In this document: positions 5,169-5,589 of the stretch, piece after piece
Layout: each line of letters opens with the position of its first letter
Numbering within the stretch: position 1 is the stretch's first letter
From: Dehalococcoidia bacterium
GTDB lineage: Bacteria; Chloroflexota; Dehalococcoidia; JAUSJJ01
Length of the DNA stretch: 5,589 nt
Reading direction: 5' to 3'
Assembly (NCBI GenBank): GCA_030647705.1
Contig: JAUSJJ010000223.1
Coordinates: forward strand, 1-5,589
Notes under the pieces: model-generated
Database searches by the model: none
What the model saw: the letters and a program-made list of their open reading frames with translations, nothing else
Told to the model about the DNA's origin: nothing
Translations under genes and position numbers: made by a program

Positions 5169-5224
5169 ACTCTTTCCTGCCGGTTCCAGCCACCTGTCCC
5201 TGTTACTGGCGTGGTTATTCGGGC

Positions 5225-5589
5225 CTATTGGCTGCCCAGGTCGGATTCCTTCTTGCCCGCGTCGGGGAAGAAGAGCGGCTGCCCATACTTATCTACGCCG
5301 AAGGTCGCTATTATCTGCTGGGTCGCGGGACTGACCATGAAGTCGGCAAAAGCCTTTGCACCCTCGGCATTCAGCTTGATGTTGGGGAACTTCTCAGGGT
5401 TGACCTGGATGACGTGGTAGATGTTGATCAGCGGGGGATCGCCCTGGACGAGTATGTCGAGTGTCAGGGTCTTCAGGTTGGCCAGATAGGTGGCCCGGTC
5501 GGTGATGGTGTAGGCAGCCTTCTCCGAGGCAACGCGCAGCAGGTCTCCCATGCCCAGGTTCGCCTCGAAGTACCAGGACTGTCCCTTCT
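5225..5589 (-). CDS. tupA: Tungstate-binding periplasmic/lipoprotein component of the ABC transporter, C-terminal part (start outside window)
   Basis: This is the extracytoplasmic high-affinity binding protein that hands tungstate to TupB. Only the last 120 residues are present; the frame is open to the right edge. KGQSWYFEANLGMGDLLRVA, then SEKAAYTITDRATYLA, is the conserved TupA block preceding the second lobe. The C-terminal part LNAEGAKAFADFMVSPATQQ (with IIATFGVDKYGQPLFFP downstream) is the typical end of this family. Signal peptide, lipobox and most of the oxyanion site lie outside the window. An in-frame ATG at 5551 is internal, not the start. The stop is TAG at 5227-5225. tupB follows after an unusually long gap of 175 bases filled with palindromic repeats. 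Binding proteins of this shape also occur for molybdate, but the TDRATYL and YGQPLFFP blocks favour the tungstate-type family. Confidence 0.92.
   Translation of the reverse strand, partial: KGQSWYFEANLGMGDLLRVASEKAAYTITDRATYLANLKTLTLDILVQGDPPLINIYHVIQVNPEKFPNIKLNAEGAKAFADFMVSPATQQIIATFGVDKYGQPLFFPDAGKKESDLGSQ

Noticed and set aside
5060..5170. Closely spaced palindromes considered as a CRISPR array
   Set aside because: The three units differ in sequence and length and there are no equal-sized spacers.

Overview
This window looks like chromosomal DNA from a fairly GC-rich anaerobic bacterium. The tungstate transporter genes, the iron-sulfur assembly genes and the many GC-rich palindromic repeats would suit an uncultured Chloroflexota (Dehalococcoidia-like) or a related anaerobe. 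That placement is inference from gene content only; there is no rRNA or other taxonomic marker here.

Layout from left to right. (1) Bases 1 to about 180 hold the last part of a phage-type tyrosine recombinase (+). Its frame stays open to 462, antisense into the next gene. (2) 269-766 (-) is ybeY, the rRNA maturation endoribonuclease, convergent with the integrase. (3) 767-941 is a divergent intergenic region. It holds a GNRA-loop palindrome, a strong promoter and a perfect 11-bp-arm operator-like palindrome. (4) 942-1391 (+) is an Rrf2/IscR-like regulator with a cysteine cluster, followed after 27 bases by 1419-2618 (+), a NifS/IscS-type cysteine desulfurase. Together they form a small iron-sulfur/sulfur-mobilisation operon. 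(5) 2657-3149 (-) is a two-gene type II toxin-antitoxin module: a ribbon-helix-helix antitoxin, then a RelE/ParE toxin. It is convergent with nifS. (6) 3242-5589 (-) is a tungstate ABC importer in the order tupA (partial, 5' part outside the window), tupB, tupC. The tupA-tupB gap of 175 bases is filled by three palindromes in a row, and tupB and tupC overlap by a GTGA junction.

Functional reading: the Rrf2 protein probably senses Fe-S status and represses its own promoter and nifS through the palindrome that covers the -10 region and start point. TupABC would import tungstate for tungsten enzymes such as aldehyde oxidoreductases or formate dehydrogenases; none of these enzymes is in the window. 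The integrase tail and the toxin-antitoxin pair suggest that mobile or accessory DNA has entered between housekeeping genes. I see no clear new biological system. The most notable points are the regulator's promoter/operator architecture with its non-standard cysteine spacing, and the repeat cluster inside the tup operon that seems to supply the tupB ribosome-binding site.
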